From NCBI GenBank assembly GCA_030019325.1, contig JASEFB010000022.1, positions 1-21,712 of the forward strand: a stretch of DNA of 21,712 bases. The letters are read 5' to 3'. The notes under the pieces are model-generated. The model worked only from the letters and a program-made list of their open reading frames with translations, searched no databases and was not told the origin of the DNA. Of the stretch, positions 21,426 to 21,712 are shown one piece after another (position 1 is the stretch's first letter; every line of letters begins with the position of its first letter). Made by a program: the position numbers and the translations under genes. The stretch is from an archaeon. GTDB taxonomy: Archaea > Halobacteriota > Syntropharchaeia > Alkanophagales > Methanospirareceae.

Positions 21426-21712
21426 ATGAAACTAATTGGGGCAGAGGAGAAGGGTGGAAAAGATTTAAAGGGGCTTGGATTTGAATTTTACGAAGAGTTA
21501 TTAGGACGTTTTTTTGACCTCTTAAAAGAGCACTTTGGTGATCGATTGATTTCGTTGGTCCTCTACGGGTCTGTAGCACGGGGAGAGGCAAGAGAAAATA
21601 GCGATCTCGACCTTCTTATAATCTTGGATGGCGTATCCCCCAATTATCATCGCCGATTGGACGAAGTTTTGAAGGTGCAAACTCGTCTTGAGAGCGAACA
21701 GGTATATGAAAA
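21426..21712 (+). CDS. Nucleotidyltransferase-domain protein (MNT type), 3' end outside window
   Basis: The frame is open from ATG to the window edge (95 codons). It contains the polymerase-beta-like nucleotidyltransferase signature LVLYGSVARGEARENSDLDL LIIL, with the GS motif and the DxD metal pair (D-L-D). A helical region (EEKGGKDLKGLGFEFYEELL) precedes it. Such minimal nucleotidyltransferases often act as antitoxins that modify a HEPN toxin encoded next door; the partner would lie outside this window if present. AAAGGTT four bases before the ATG is a weak SD. Confidence 0.85.
   Translation, partial: MKLIGAEEKGGKDLKGLGFEFYEELLGRFFDLLKEHFGDRLISLVLYGSVARGEARENSDLDLLIILDGVSPNYHRRLDEVLKVQTRLESEQVYE

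Noticed and set aside
1..21712. tRNA or rRNA genes
   Set aside because: No cloverleaf with conserved TTCGA-type arms or rRNA-like stretch was seen by eye; a covariance search was not possible here.

Overview
This window looks like a chromosome segment from an archaeon. It encodes eIF5A with the hypusine-site loop, an archaeal-type glycyl-tRNA synthetase, a stand-alone translation-factor-like beta-barrel protein and a TrpB2-type enzyme. Several starts carry GGTGA-type Shine-Dalgarno (SD) sequences and TATA-like A/T boxes lie upstream of some genes. Moderate GC and this gene mix would fit a methanogen/ANME-related euryarchaeote, but that placement is inference.

Layout. (a) 1-418, minus: the start of a hypothetical protein with an 85-residue internal duplication that is almost identical in DNA. 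(b) 526-612: a tiny, very basic ribosomal-protein-like gene that seems to start with ATT. (c) 635-4862: a CNNM/CBS membrane protein on the minus strand, divergent from eIF5A, a small elongation-factor-like protein, a four-CBS protein and glycyl-tRNA synthetase. (d) 5000-15763: a complete tryptophan pathway in the order trpB2-E-G-D-C-[insert]-F-B-A, with ATGA-type or longer overlaps showing tight coupling.

(e) 10049-13104 is the most interesting part. It splits trpC from trpF and holds an internally deleted tyrosine recombinase, two related palindromes and four accessory genes (pRiA4b ORF-3-like, DUF6398-like, SEC-C and UPF0158). The first three accessory genes are each preceded by a related CGTTAnnnGAAA junction. 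One junction is the right end of a folded site with the architecture of an integron attC (GCCTAAC...CGTTATAT, inner stem AGCGTATCTG/CAGATACGCT); another is a matching right half-site. I read this as the remains of an integron-like cassette array in an archaeal trp operon.

(f) 15764-21712 is a degraded accessory region. It holds a possible microprotein, a DUF1616-type membrane protein, and an NAD-dependent sugar epimerase whose C-terminus is supplied by a dispersed repeat. It also holds a VapBC pair, a UPF0175/DUF3368 pair with a frameshifted antitoxin, a frameshifted PIN gene, two truncated 5' pieces of nucleotide-sugar dehydrogenase genes, several copies of two A/T-rich repeat families, and the start of a nucleotidyltransferase. 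It looks like an eroded surface-polysaccharide locus colonised by toxin-antitoxin modules and hairpin repeats.

The trp genes cover every step from chorismate to tryptophan: TrpEG makes anthranilate, then TrpD, TrpF, TrpC and TrpAB act in turn, with TrpB2 as a second beta subunit. All calls come from reading the sequence; no database search was run.
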